DNA of 64,000 nt, taken from the NCBI GenBank assembly GCA_040388535.1, contig JAZKBR010000002.1, forward strand, positions 644,485 to 708,484, given 5' to 3'. The translations under genes and the position numbers were made by a program. Source of the stretch: Gemmatimonadota bacterium. Its GTDB lineage: Bacteria > Gemmatimonadota > Gemmatimonadetes > Gemmatimonadales > GWC2-71-9. Shown piece by piece: positions 1-8,112 of this stretch. The number at the start of each line of letters is the position of its first letter. The first letter of the stretch is position 1. The notes below the pieces were generated by a model that saw only the letters and a program-made list of their open reading frames with translations, was not told the DNA's origin and did not search any database.

Positions 1-420
1 TCGCTTGCTGTCCCACGTCATCGCGAAGACGGATCGTGCCGGTGGGCCAGCGGTGACGATCTCTCGCCACTGCTCGCCGTCACGTAGCCAGGTATCGCCG
101 AGCGGTCCGGTGGTGCGGGTATCGCCACCGAAGAGGACGAGCTGATGCCGGGAGGAGTCGTATACCATCGCGGGCCCGTTCCGTCCGCTCGGCCCTGGCC
201 TGGTCGAACGGCTCCAGCGATCGCCGGCAAACTCCCAGGTGTCGCCACTATATCCGCCGCGCAGGAAGCCGCCGAAGATGACGAGACCCCGTGCAGGGTC
301 GAAGGCGCCGGCAGCAGAGTAGGCGTGTGGCGGCGCGCCCTCGGTCTGGGCCAGCGCAGCAGGAGCGTGTGCGACGGCCGTCAGCAGAAACAGGGAGACG
401 GTGACCTTGCTTCGCATCAT
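1..420 (-). CDS. Kelch-repeat secreted protein, C-terminus beyond the left edge
   Basis: This frame starts at ATG 420-418 and stays open for 140 codons to the window edge, so only the N-terminus is seen. It opens with two Met codons and a signal peptide of about 25 residues ending in ALAQ. At least two kelch-type motifs follow (LVIFGG then DTWEF; LVLFGG then DTWLRDG), the pattern of a beta-propeller blade with conserved Gly-Gly and Trp. It is probably exported and probably binds a protein or sugar; no catalytic role can be read. The start overlaps the TGA of the upstream kelch gene (ATGA), so the pair should be co-transcribed and translationally coupled. The two proteins are likely paralogues. 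Confidence 0.8.
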   Translation of the reverse strand, partial: MMRSKVTVSLFLLTAVAHAPAALAQTEGAPPHAYSAAGAFDPARGLVIFGGFLRGGYSGDTWEFAGDRWSRSTRPGPSGRNGPAMVYDSSRHQLVLFGGDTRTTGPLGDTWLRDGEQWREIVTAGPPARSVFAMTWDSKR

Positions 421-1430
421 CGGGGAATGATTCTCTGCCATCGATGCCCATCCCATTCCCAGGTGTCGCTCATCAACTCGCCGTTGCTGCTCCCGCCGTA
501 GAGTACGGTGACGCCGCGCGCCGCATCGTAGGCCATGGCGTGGAGTGAGCGCGGTCCCGGTGTTGGTCCGGTGAGAGGAATTTCCGTCCAGTGCTCGCCA
601 TCCCATTGCCACATGTCGCCGTGTTCCTCCGACATCCCGGCTCGGCCGCCGCTGTTCCCGCCGTAGAGGAGCACGACACCGGCACGTCGGTCGAACGTCA
701 TGGCGTGACGATTGCGCGGCGACGGGCCAGTCACCGCTCGCTGTAGCCACGACTGCCCGTTCCACACCCAGGTGTCCCCGAACGATGGCTGGGGCTGACC
801 TTCAGCGGGTGAGAGTCCGACCCCGCCGAAGAGCAGGACGACCTTGTGCTTGCTGTCGTACGCCATCGCGGTGACCGCGCGGCCCGGTGGGCCGGCGGTG
901 GCAACCTGCCGCCAGTTGATGCCGTTCCAGCTCCAGCTATTACTCGGCCACGCAGGTCCGCTGCGATCGTCGCCCCCGAACATCAGAGTGACTCCGCGTG
1001 CTTCGTCATAGGCCATCGCGAAGTGTCCCCGAGGCCGCGGTGTGCTGTCGCTTCCGGCACGCCAGCGGGCGCCATCCCACTCCCACGTGTCGTTGCGCAG
1101 GCCGCCCTGCTTGCCGACCCAGCCACCCCAGAGCATGAGTCGATCACGTTGGGTGTCGTAGACCGCGGCACTCGCGCTGCGTGCGGTGGGACCTGCGCCG
1201 GGAAGTCGGGACCACACCGCGCCGTCCCAGCTCCAGAGTTCCGTGGAGTCGGGCATCTGCGGCGAGGCGTAGCCGTCGACGAGGATGACTCGACGAAGCT
1301 GGTCGTGATAGATGAGCGAATGAGTGATGCGGGGACCCGGCGTGGAATCGCGCTGTGCTGCTGCAGGAGCTGCTCCCGCAGCGAGCAGCGCAACAAGCGC
1401 GGTTCGGTACCATCGTGTGGCTGGGGACAT
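417..1430 (-). CDS. Secreted kelch-repeat protein
   Basis: The 337-residue product has a signal peptide (about residues 1-25, ending AAAQ) followed by about six kelch-type repeats. Each repeat has a hydrophobic strand plus GG (LMLWGG, TLMFGG, VLLFGG, VLLYGG, TVLYGG) and then a DTWxW or similar segment. Such repeats fold into a beta-propeller used for binding; no enzymatic motif is visible. The repeat count fits one complete propeller. The stop overlaps the start of the next kelch gene, so the two form an operon. Substrate and partner are unknown. The family call is secure, the function is not. Confidence 0.85.
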   Translation of the reverse strand: MSPATRWYRTALVALLAAGAAPAAAQRDSTPGPRITHSLIYHDQLRRVILVDGYASPQMPDSTELWSWDGAVWSRLPGAGPTARSASAAVYDTQRDRLMLWGGWVGKQGGLRNDTWEWDGARWRAGSDSTPRPRGHFAMAYDEARGVTLMFGGDDRSGPAWPSNSWSWNGINWRQVATAGPPGRAVTAMAYDSKHKVVLLFGGVGLSPAEGQPQPSFGDTWVWNGQSWLQRAVTGPSPRNRHAMTFDRRAGVVLLYGGNSGGRAGMSEEHGDMWQWDGEHWTEIPLTGPTPGPRSLHAMAYDAARGVTVLYGGSSNGELMSDTWEWDGHRWQRIIPR

Positions 1431-1493
1431 GCGACAATTCTACGGGTGCAGCAGGGGCTGGTTTCGGGCAGATACGCGGTGTGTACTCGCTGT

Positions 1494-2411
1494 TTACCTG
1501 TCGGCCGAATGCGTGTCTGCTGCCCCGGTGGCGGTGGCTCCACCAGTCACCACCAGCACCACCGCTGGCACCAGCAACGCCGTCGCGGCCACGACACGGC
1601 CGCCAATCCGTTCACCGGCAAAGAGGGCGCCGAGGCCGAGTGCCACGATGGGATTGATGTAGGTGTAACTCGCCACCGCGGTCGCGTCGACGTGGGACAT
1701 GAGCCACTGGAAGACGGTGTAGGCGAGCATCGATCCGAAAACGGTGAGGTAGCTCCACGCCAGCACGGAGCGCAGCGACACGGCGTGCGGGTCGAACGCG
1801 CTGATCTCCCCGAGCAGGGTCCCGGCCGTGAGCGCAATCAATCCGCCAGCGAGCATCTGCGCCCCGCTGCTCATCAGCAGGTCGGGCGCGTGCGGCCAGT
1901 CGCGACCATACGTTGCTCCCACACCCCAGGCGATCATCGCGATCGCGATGAGCACGAGTCGCGGCACATCGTGCACGGCGGTGAGGGTGGCGCTTCCGAG
2001 CAGGATGAGACCGATGGTGCCGAGTGCGAGTCCCCCGATGCGACGATTGCCAAGCGGCACACCGGTGCGCTGGCGGGTGAAGAGCGCGATCAGCAGCGGC
2101 GACCCGGCAGCGAAGAGCGCCACGACGCCGGAGGGAATACGCTCTTCGACGTAGACAATGAGGGCGTTGCTCAGCGTCACCAGGCAGAAACCAACACCTG
2201 CCGCCCCGAGCCACTCGCGCTGTGTCGGCAGACGCGTTCCGCGGCTCCAGGCCCAGAGCAGCATGGCGCTGCCGGCGATCGTGAATCGTGCTCCTGCCAG
2301 GAGAAAGGGTGGCAGGGTCTCGACCGCGATCCGGATGCCGAGGTAGGTGGAGCCCCAGACGACGTAGAGTGTCAGGAACGCCAGCAGGATCGCGGTGCGC
2401 TGCGGCTTTAT
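1494..2411 (-). CDS. EamA/DMT-family transporter (YedA-like), apparent ATA start
   Basis: A multi-pass inner-membrane protein of the drug/metabolite transporter superfamily, with two EamA repeats and about ten hydrophobic segments; substrate unknown. The first in-frame ATG is at 2264, but the conserved first helix lies upstream of it (VVWGSTYLGIR, then PPFLLAGARF, the usual YedA-type N-terminus). Reading back gives a 305-residue protein from an ATA codon at 2411-2409, the normal family length. No in-frame ATG, GTG or TTG was found between 2264 and about 2520. The ATA overlaps the TAA stop of the upstream gene as ATAA. A single G-to-A change in a usual ATGA junction would convert the start and keep a stop. 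A GGGGAG about 7 bases upstream could serve as ribosome-binding site. Confidence 0.8.
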   Translation of the reverse strand: MKPQRTAILLAFLTLYVVWGSTYLGIRIAVETLPPFLLAGARFTIAGSAMLLWAWSRGTRLPTQREWLGAAGVGFCLVTLSNALIVYVEERIPSGVVALFAAGSPLLIALFTRQRTGVPLGNRRIGGLALGTIGLILLGSATLTAVHDVPRLVLIAIAMIAWGVGATYGRDWPHAPDLLMSSGAQMLAGGLIALTAGTLLGEISAFDPHAVSLRSVLAWSYLTVFGSMLAYTVFQWLMSHVDATAVASYTYINPIVALGLGALFAGERIGGRVVAATALLVPAVVLVVTGGATATGAADTHSADR

Positions 2412-3331
2412 GGGCGCACTCCCCGCGGCGGCGCCATCACCTTGTGGAAGAGACAGGGCTCGTCGGCATACACCGGCGGGAACTTCCAGCGGGTACCATC
2501 CCAGCGAATCATTCCGCTCGACGTGATGATCTCGTCGATGCCATCCTTGTCGGCGTCGACGGTGCCGTAAATGTCGACGTTGCCGCTGCTGCGGGCGATC
2601 GGATTGCCCCAGCCATCGATGATCCAGGTGCCGGTGGTGTTCGGTGTGCCGTCGGCGTAATCGTCGCGGAGCCAGGCCGAGTAGACGGCGAGGTTGTAGC
2701 CGCCAGGGCCGCGGACGCCGAAGAGCTGCTTCTTGCGGAAGCCGGCGTCGAGTGAATCGGAGTAGAACGAGTAGAAGAGAAAGCCCGCAGCGCGTTCGGT
2801 TTTCGGATTGATCGCCGTCTTGTACCGCGCGAATGCCGAGTCGGCCCAGCGCCGGTAGGAGCTGAACCCACCAGCGCGCGCGAGTGGTGGTGGGGTGCGC
2901 TGCGTCGGCATTCCGTGGGCGCCGGGGATCACGACGGCGAATGCCGAGGTGGCCGGAGCATTGAGATCGAAGAGCCAGCCTGGGTGCGCCTTCTCGTCAC
3001 ATGCGGCTCGCCACGACAGCGGCGGATCGAAGCGTTGCCGCGAGGCGATGGTGGCCTGCTTCGCGCGCGAGAGGGTGGCGCCGTTGTCGAAGAGAAAGAG
3101 CGTGACGGTGTCGCCGACCGATCCGATGGGCATTTGGCCGAGGGAGTCGAACTGCGCGGCGACCGGTCGGCGCGGTGCCCGGGCGGGGAGCTGCTTGACC
3201 TGCCCGCCAGCGATGCCCCAGTCGGCGGTGCGTTCGGGCATCGGGTCGGGGCGGGGCCGCACCTGGGCGGCAAGCGCTGGCGCAACAGTGGCAAGCAACA
3301 GGGCGACGAGCAGGTTGGGACGATGCGTCAT
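2408..3331 (-). CDS. Exported protein of unknown function
   Basis: The 307-residue product has an N-terminal signal peptide (about residues 1-22, ending LAAQ). I do not recognise a family. The C-terminal third contains VDADKDGIDEIITSSG, an Asp-rich calcium-binding-like or FG-GAP-like loop, followed by an aromatic segment. This suggests a repeat from an integrin-type propeller, or a record-like secreted protein. No catalytic motif is evident. It is the first gene of the set continuing into the EamA transporter, with which it shares a 4-base overlap. The start is chosen because the signal peptide begins there. Confidence 0.65.
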   Translation of the reverse strand: MTHRPNLLVALLLATVAPALAAQVRPRPDPMPERTADWGIAGGQVKQLPARAPRRPVAAQFDSLGQMPIGSVGDTVTLFLFDNGATLSRAKQATIASRQRFDPPLSWRAACDEKAHPGWLFDLNAPATSAFAVVIPGAHGMPTQRTPPPLARAGGFSSYRRWADSAFARYKTAINPKTERAAGFLFYSFYSDSLDAGFRKKQLFGVRGPGGYNLAVYSAWLRDDYADGTPNTTGTWIIDGWGNPIARSSGNVDIYGTVDADKDGIDEIITSSGMIRWDGTRWKFPPVYADEPCLFHKVMAPPRGVRP

Positions 3332-3401
3332 CAGGTGTCTCCTTTGACTCCAAGCAGTTGTTCACTCCAGATCCGGCTCAGGCGCCAGCGAGTCGCTTCG
3401 G

Positions 3402-3417
3402 GGAGACCGCGGTCTCC
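3402..3417. repeat. Perfect 16-bp palindrome
   Basis: GGAGACCG is followed directly by its reverse complement CGGTCTCC, giving a symmetric site with no spacer. It lies about 70 bases upstream of the start at 3331 on the minus strand. That position fits a dimeric regulator operator, though it could also be a restriction-modification target or chance. Confidence 0.45.
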
Positions 3418-3540
3418 GCTTTCAAAGTATCGGCCGCACCGGGCGCCAGCGCCGCATCGATCGCGTGCTCGAGCAGCGACGCGGGGAGCGGTGACGGGGC
3501 ATGGCTCAAGTTAAACCGATCTTACGGCCGACCGTTGCTC

Positions 3541-3631
3541 GCGCCGCGCCTGGCGCAGCGCAGATCTCGCCCCCACTCGAACCCCCAGGCTTCCGTCGGT
3601 CCGATGATCTGCGCCGCGCAGGGCGCGGCGC
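3541..3631 (-). terminator. Long imperfect inverted repeat after the M16 gene
   Basis: The arms at 3541-3567 and 3605-3631 match at 24 of 27 positions as reverse complements, with a loop of about 37 bases. It begins 13 bases after the TAG of the minus-strand M16 gene. No T-run follows, so termination is inferred from place and stem strength only; an intergenic repeat element is the alternative. Confidence 0.4.
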
Positions 3632-3643
3632 CAGCACAATTCG

Positions 3644-6451
3644 CTACGGTACCGGCTTGTTTTCCGGCAGCAGCACAAAGCGGGCGACGCGGGTCGGGTC
3701 GAGATACTTCCGGGCCGCGTCCTGCACGATCGCGGGGGTCAGCGCGTCGAGGCGCGCACCCCAGCCGAGGATCTCCTCGAGCGGCGCGCCCTTTTCGGTG
3801 TGGTCCCCAATCATTCCTGACCACCAGAAATTGGTCTTGACGTCGACCTCGGTGCTGCGCCGCGCCTGTTCGACATACTTGTGGAGCTCGTCGCCGGTCG
3901 GACCATCGGCGCGGAGCGCCGTGATCACGTCGAACGCGGCGGCCCAGAGTGTGTCGGCCTGAGCCGGCGTCGAGGTGAAGGAAATCACCGTCTGGTACTG
4001 CTGCTTCGGGATGGCGGTGACGTTGGTGTTGACCTGCACGCCATAGGTCGCTCCCATCGCCTCGCGCAACTTCTCCAGCAATCGCGTCTGCAGGATCTCC
4101 CCGACCGCATCGGCCGCGAGCTCCTCGGCGGAGGTTGTGACTTCGGCCTTGCCCGTGAAGAAGACAACCTGGGTGCTGACCGGTTCCTTCCCCTTGTGAA
4201 TCAGTTTGGTGATCTGCCCCGCGGGCGGCCCGACCGAGCGATCGCGCCACTTCTCGTGACGACCCTTGGCTGGCAGGCCGCCGATCCAGCGTTCAACCAG
4301 CGGACGCAGCGAGTCGAGGTTCACGTTACCGACGATGGTGAAGGTCCAGTCGCTGAAATCGGCAAAGCGTTCCTTGTAGATCGCGAGGGCACGATTGACG
4401 TCAAGCGTCTCGAAGCGGGCGAGGGTCATCGGCTGCGACCGCGGTGAGTTCATTCCCATCGTGAGAGTCACAGTGTCCGAGAACGCGGTCGCGGGCTGGA
4501 GGTCGCGATTGGCGAGTGCGGTCCGGACCTGGCTCCGGAATGCCGCCACGGCCGCAGAGTCGAGCCGTGGCGCAGTGACCGTGAGGTAGAGGAGTTCGAA
4601 GAAGGTCGCGAGGTCCTTCGGGGCGGTGAGGCCACCGAGTTCCTGCGTCGTTTCCGAGATGATGGGAAAGGTGACGGCGACCTTGCCCGCCATCCGTCGG
4701 CGAAGCGAGGGCGCATCGAACTGGCCATAGCCGCTCTGCTGCACGATCGCAGTCGCCAGCATCCCGTTGATGAGGTCCTTGTCCTCGAGGAGCGAGAGGC
4801 CGCCCGGCGCACTGCCGCCCACGACGATCTGGTCGGCCTTGAAATCGGTGGGCTTCACCAGCACACGCGCACCATTCGAGAGCCGCCATTCGGTGATGCC
4901 CAGCGTCGGATGCTGGCGGGTGCTCACGATGCGTCCGGGAGTCGGCTGCACCGGGACGAGTGGGCCGGCAACGGTGGTCTCGGTCCACGGCGCGACGGTC
5001 GCAGTGTCGGTGCGATCAAGGATGGCGAGCAGCTGTTCGCGGGTCGGCATTGCCGCCGCGGATTTCTCGGGCGCGCGGACGGCCAGGAAGCGATCGGTTC
5101 CGCGTGCGCTGCCGCGAATCGTTGCGTTCACTTCATCGCGCGTGATGGAAGGCAACAGGCGCTGCGCGAGTTCGAGGCGAGTGCGGGCGGAGACCACGGT
5201 GTTGCCGTTGAGGAAGGCATCAACCAGCTGGTTGACGAAGGAGCCGGAAAACTGCTTGTCCTGTTCGGCGGCTGACTGCTCGCGTCCGCGCAGCAGCGAG
5301 GCCTTGGCCCGTTCGAGTTCGGCCGGGAGCACGCCGTGCGCGTCGAGACGTCGACGCTCGGTGAGCACTGCCTCGAAGGCTTCCTTGCTCTTCCCTTCCT
5401 TCGCGTTCACCGTGAGCGCGAACACTTCGATATCTCTCACCAGGCGCGATGGGCCGAAGAAGGCGCCGACGAACGGCGCATCCGGCTTCCGCGCGAGATC
5501 GGAGAGGCGCTGCCCGGCGATGCTGGAGACCAGCGAACTCACCAGCTGGCGACGCTCATCGGACTCGAGACGCCAGGCGGGAAGGCTCGGTCGCCGAACC
5601 AGCAATTGAATCGACTCGCTGGTGAGCTCCGGATCAGTTGCGATCGAGAAGCGCGTGCCGGCGACTTCCGGCACCGGCGCGTCGATCCGCGGCCGAGGAG
5701 ATGCGGGCGAACGAAGCGCGCTGAAGCGATCGCGGATGAGGGCCTCGAGTTGCGCGACAGGGACATCGCCCACGGCGACCACGGCCATCAGGTCGGGGCG
5801 ATACCAGTCGCGATAGAAGCGACGGATCGGCGACGGCTCCGCGTGGCCGATCGTGGCCGTGTCACCGATCGGGAGCCGCTCGGCGTAGCGGGATCCGGCA
5901 AAGAGGAGCGGGAACTCCTTGTCGCGCAGGCGCGAGCCGACGCCCAGCCCGCTGCGCCACTCGCCGAGAACTACACCGCGCTCGTTCACGACTTCGCTGG
6001 AGTCGAAACGGACGCCGGTCGCCCAGTCCTGCAGGATGTCGAACGCACGCTCCACAATTGCCGGCTTGTCGCTCGGCACCGGCAGGATGTAGACGGTCTC
6101 ATCGAAGGAAGTGGAGGCGTTGAGGTCGGCGCCGAATCGCACGCCGATGGATTCGAGATATTGCACCAGGTCGTTCTTCGCGAAACGAGTGGTGCCGTTG
6201 AATGCCATGTGCTCGACGAAGTGGGCCAGTCCCTTCTGGTCGTCATCCTCGAGGACCGATCCCGCGCGGACCACGAGGCGCAATTCGAGTCGGGCAGCCG
6301 GCGTGGCGTTCTGCTTGATATAGTAGTGCAGGCCGTTGGGGAGAACGCCGGCGTGCACAGTCGTGTCGGCGATGAGTGCCGGGCTCTGCGCGGAGAGTGA
6401 TGTGGCGGCGAAGAGCGCGAAGGAGGCGAGAATCCACAGGGGGCGAGGCAT
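3644..6451 (-). CDS. M16-family (insulinase-like) zinc metallopeptidase, exported
   Basis: The 935-residue protein has a signal peptide (residues 1-22, LSAQ end). The inverted zinc motif HFVEH (His77, Glu80, His81) of M16 peptidases lies in the first of four alpha/beta repeats. The length matches PqqL-like single-chain M16 enzymes, with active N-half and inactive C-half (the second half has no HxxEH). It should act in the periplasm on peptides or misfolded proteins. The start at 6451 is favoured by the signal peptide. A GATGGGC heptamer array sits only 8 bases upstream of the ATG, where the ribosome-binding site would normally be. Confidence 0.92.
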   Translation of the reverse strand: MPRPLWILASFALFAATSLSAQSPALIADTTVHAGVLPNGLHYYIKQNATPAARLELRLVVRAGSVLEDDDQKGLAHFVEHMAFNGTTRFAKNDLVQYLESIGVRFGADLNASTSFDETVYILPVPSDKPAIVERAFDILQDWATGVRFDSSEVVNERGVVLGEWRSGLGVGSRLRDKEFPLLFAGSRYAERLPIGDTATIGHAEPSPIRRFYRDWYRPDLMAVVAVGDVPVAQLEALIRDRFSALRSPASPRPRIDAPVPEVAGTRFSIATDPELTSESIQLLVRRPSLPAWRLESDERRQLVSSLVSSIAGQRLSDLARKPDAPFVGAFFGPSRLVRDIEVFALTVNAKEGKSKEAFEAVLTERRRLDAHGVLPAELERAKASLLRGREQSAAEQDKQFSGSFVNQLVDAFLNGNTVVSARTRLELAQRLLPSITRDEVNATIRGSARGTDRFLAVRAPEKSAAAMPTREQLLAILDRTDTATVAPWTETTVAGPLVPVQPTPGRIVSTRQHPTLGITEWRLSNGARVLVKPTDFKADQIVVGGSAPGGLSLLEDKDLINGMLATAIVQQSGYGQFDAPSLRRRMAGKVAVTFPIISETTQELGGLTAPKDLATFFELLYLTVTAPRLDSAAVAAFRSQVRTALANRDLQPATAFSDTVTLTMGMNSPRSQPMTLARFETLDVNRALAIYKERFADFSDWTFTIVGNVNLDSLRPLVERWIGGLPAKGRHEKWRDRSVGPPAGQITKLIHKGKEPVSTQVVFFTGKAEVTTSAEELAADAVGEILQTRLLEKLREAMGATYGVQVNTNVTAIPKQQYQTVISFTSTPAQADTLWAAAFDVITALRADGPTGDELHKYVEQARRSTEVDVKTNFWWSGMIGDHTEKGAPLEEILGWGARLDALTPAIVQDAARKYLDPTRVARFVLLPENKPVP

Positions 6452-6459
6452 GGTGGCTC

Positions 6460-6483
6460 GATGGGCGATGGGCGATGGGCGAT
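6460..6483. repeat. Heptamer array A: GATGGGC x3
   Basis: Three direct GATGGGC units plus a partial fourth (GAT) lie in the 48-base gap between the metallophosphoesterase stop and the M16 start. Unlike four other loci in this window there is no inverted partner nearby. Confidence 0.85.
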
Positions 6484-6499
6484 AGACTCGGCCGGAAAT

Positions 6500-7330
6500 C
6501 TAGAGCGTGGTCACTCCTGGTGCGCCGTACCGCGCACGAGCAACCCGCACGCGAAGGTTCGGGAGGATCGCGGCGCTCGCCTCCACGTGGGTGTGACCAC
6601 AGAGCACGGTGAGATCGTGCTCAGGGTGTCCCGCGGCGAATCGGCGGAGCACACTCCCGGTCGCACCGCAGACCAGCAGCGGTTGCCAGGCCGGAGATGC
6701 CAACCGGCCGCGGGTCGGCAGCGCTTCCGGGAACGGCGGCACGTGGGTCGCCACAAGGATTCGGTTCGCCACGGCCGCCGCGCGTTCGAGCAGCGTCTGG
6801 AGCCGGGCGGCGTCGGCATCGGCCAGGGCGCGTTTCACGAAGAGTTTGGCGCGTCGCGAGTCGTGCACCGCGAGCTCGGCGATCAGCCGGTCGTCATTGA
6901 GCACGAGCGGAGTATTGAGGGGATCGCCGAACCGCCCATCGGCCCAGCCATCGACGCCGACCAACGCCGTGCCGGATGCCAGTGTCACAACTCCAGCAGG
7001 TGGCAGCCACTGGATATCGGGTCGTTGTTCGGCGAGTGCGGTCGCGCGGTCGCGGACCTCGCCCACCCCCGCACCATAGTGATCGTGGTTGCCCAGGAGA
7101 TAATAGACCGGGCAGCCAGCGGCGCCGGCAATGGCGGTGAGGTCGTCAACGAAGCGCGAGGCGAGGGAGATGTCGCCGGTGAGAACAAGGGTTTCGCCGT
7201 GCTGCTCCTGCAATGCGGCGAGAAATCCCTGGCGCGCTTCCGGACCGGCGTGGTCGAGATGGATGTCGGTGGCCCACAACGTCGGCATTCCGGAAGCTAG
7301 CGGACGCACCGGTCGGGCGATCATCTTCAA
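6500..7330 (-). CDS. Metallophosphoesterase (calcineurin-like)
   Basis: A cytoplasmic-looking protein of up to 276 residues with all metallophosphatase signatures in order: DIH near residue 22, GD near 52, GNHDH near 82, ATHVPP near 195 and GHTH near 244. These ligate a dinuclear metal centre and hydrolyse phosphomonoesters or diesters; the substrate cannot be read. No signal peptide is present. The start is uncertain: Met15 (about 7288), just before the first beta strand, is a plausible alternative to 7330. It is transcribed toward the M16 gene, separated by the heptamer array. Confidence 0.88.
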   Translation of the reverse strand: MKMIARPVRPLASGMPTLWATDIHLDHAGPEARQGFLAALQEQHGETLVLTGDISLASRFVDDLTAIAGAAGCPVYYLLGNHDHYGAGVGEVRDRATALAEQRPDIQWLPPAGVVTLASGTALVGVDGWADGRFGDPLNTPLVLNDDRLIAELAVHDSRRAKLFVKRALADADAARLQTLLERAAAVANRILVATHVPPFPEALPTRGRLASPAWQPLLVCGATGSVLRRFAAGHPEHDLTVLCGHTHVEASAAILPNLRVRVARARYGAPGVTTL

Positions 7331-7499
7331 CTGGGGTCAGGAGTTACAATCCCGACTCGAATGATCGGATATACTGGTTGTCAAGGCTGGCAGGATTGCA
7401 ACCAAATCACCAAATTGAGCGTCATTACCGCTGTTGTTTCAGAATGAATGTGACTGTTCCAATCCCGCAGGCCGTACCAACTCACTCCGGAGGCAACGC

Positions 7500-8012
7500 A
7501 TGAAGGCTGCAACTCTTCGTGGACTCATGGTGGGCGCCACCATGGCGCTCGGTTTCGCTGTTCTCGCACCGAACAAGGCAGAGGCGCAGGGCATGCAGTT
7601 CGGTGTGGCTGCGTCGTACGCGGATAGTTGGGATTTCGGCGTTGGCGCTTTCGGCAAGTTCCACCTCGCTGACGTGAGCAACCGGGCGATCGGTGGCCGG
7701 ATCGGCTTCGACTACTTCTTCCCGGGCAACAACCTGAAGGCCTGGTCGCTCAATGGCGATGCGCTGCTCAACATCGCGACCAATGATGCCTCGATGAAGC
7801 CGTACGTCGGCGCTGGTGTCGGCTACCGCCACTTCAGCTACGACAGCGACTACTGCGGCCTTCTGAACATCGATTGCAGCTCGAGCGACGTCGGCCTCAA
7901 CCTGATCGGCGGCCTGAACTTCGGCAAGTCGAAGATGATGCCGTTCGTCGAAGCGAAGCTCGAAGTGGGCAACGGCAGCCAGTTCGTGGCCAAGGCCGGC
8001 ATTCACTTCTAG
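7500..8012 (+). CDS. Outer-membrane beta-barrel protein
   Basis: The 170-residue product starts at ATG 7500, with a GGAGG ribosome-binding site at 7488-7492. A signal peptide of about 28 residues ends AEAQ. The mature part alternates polar and aromatic residues in about eight strands (GVAASYAD, VGAGVGYRHF, LIGGLNFG) and ends in a C-terminal Phe, the signal for BamA-mediated insertion. It resembles the small OmpX/OmpW-like or opacity-type barrels. Two Cys residues (YCGLLNIDC) could form a loop disulphide. It is monocistronic, with a strong shared terminator downstream. Confidence 0.85.
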   Translation: MKAATLRGLMVGATMALGFAVLAPNKAEAQGMQFGVAASYADSWDFGVGAFGKFHLADVSNRAIGGRIGFDYFFPGNNLKAWSLNGDALLNIATNDASMKPYVGAGVGYRHFSYDSDYCGLLNIDCSSSDVGLNLIGGLNFGKSKMMPFVEAKLEVGNGSQFVAKAGIHF

Positions 8013-8057
8013 TCGCCGGCGCGTCAGCGACGATCACCAGCGCTGACGATGACGTGC

Positions 8058-8090
8058 GAAGGGCCCGGGAGCATTGCTCCCGGGCCCTTC
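8058..8090. terminator. Bidirectional intrinsic terminator
   Basis: A perfect 16-bp stem (8058-8073 with 8075-8090, GAAGGGCCCGGGAGCA and its complement) leaves almost no loop. It lies between the convergent genes ending at 8012 and 8113 and so can serve both. The T-run is weak. Confidence 0.75.
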
Positions 8091-8112
8091 GTGCATCCGG
8101 ACGCGCCGACGC

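Larger units (their letters stand above)
3332..3643. other. Intergenic region with two palindromic structures
   Basis: No convincing gene is seen. The stretch holds a perfect 16-bp palindrome (3402-3417) and a long imperfect inverted repeat (3541-3567 with 3605-3631) just beyond the stop of the M16 peptidase gene. The rest presumably contains the promoter of the minus-strand gene starting at 3331, but no clear -35/-10 pair could be assigned. Confidence 0.5.

Noticed and set aside
846-2570. Long plus-strand open frame opposite the kelch and transporter genes
   Set aside because: It lies antisense to well-supported genes, has low-complexity composition and no recognisable domain; such frames are common in GC-rich DNA.
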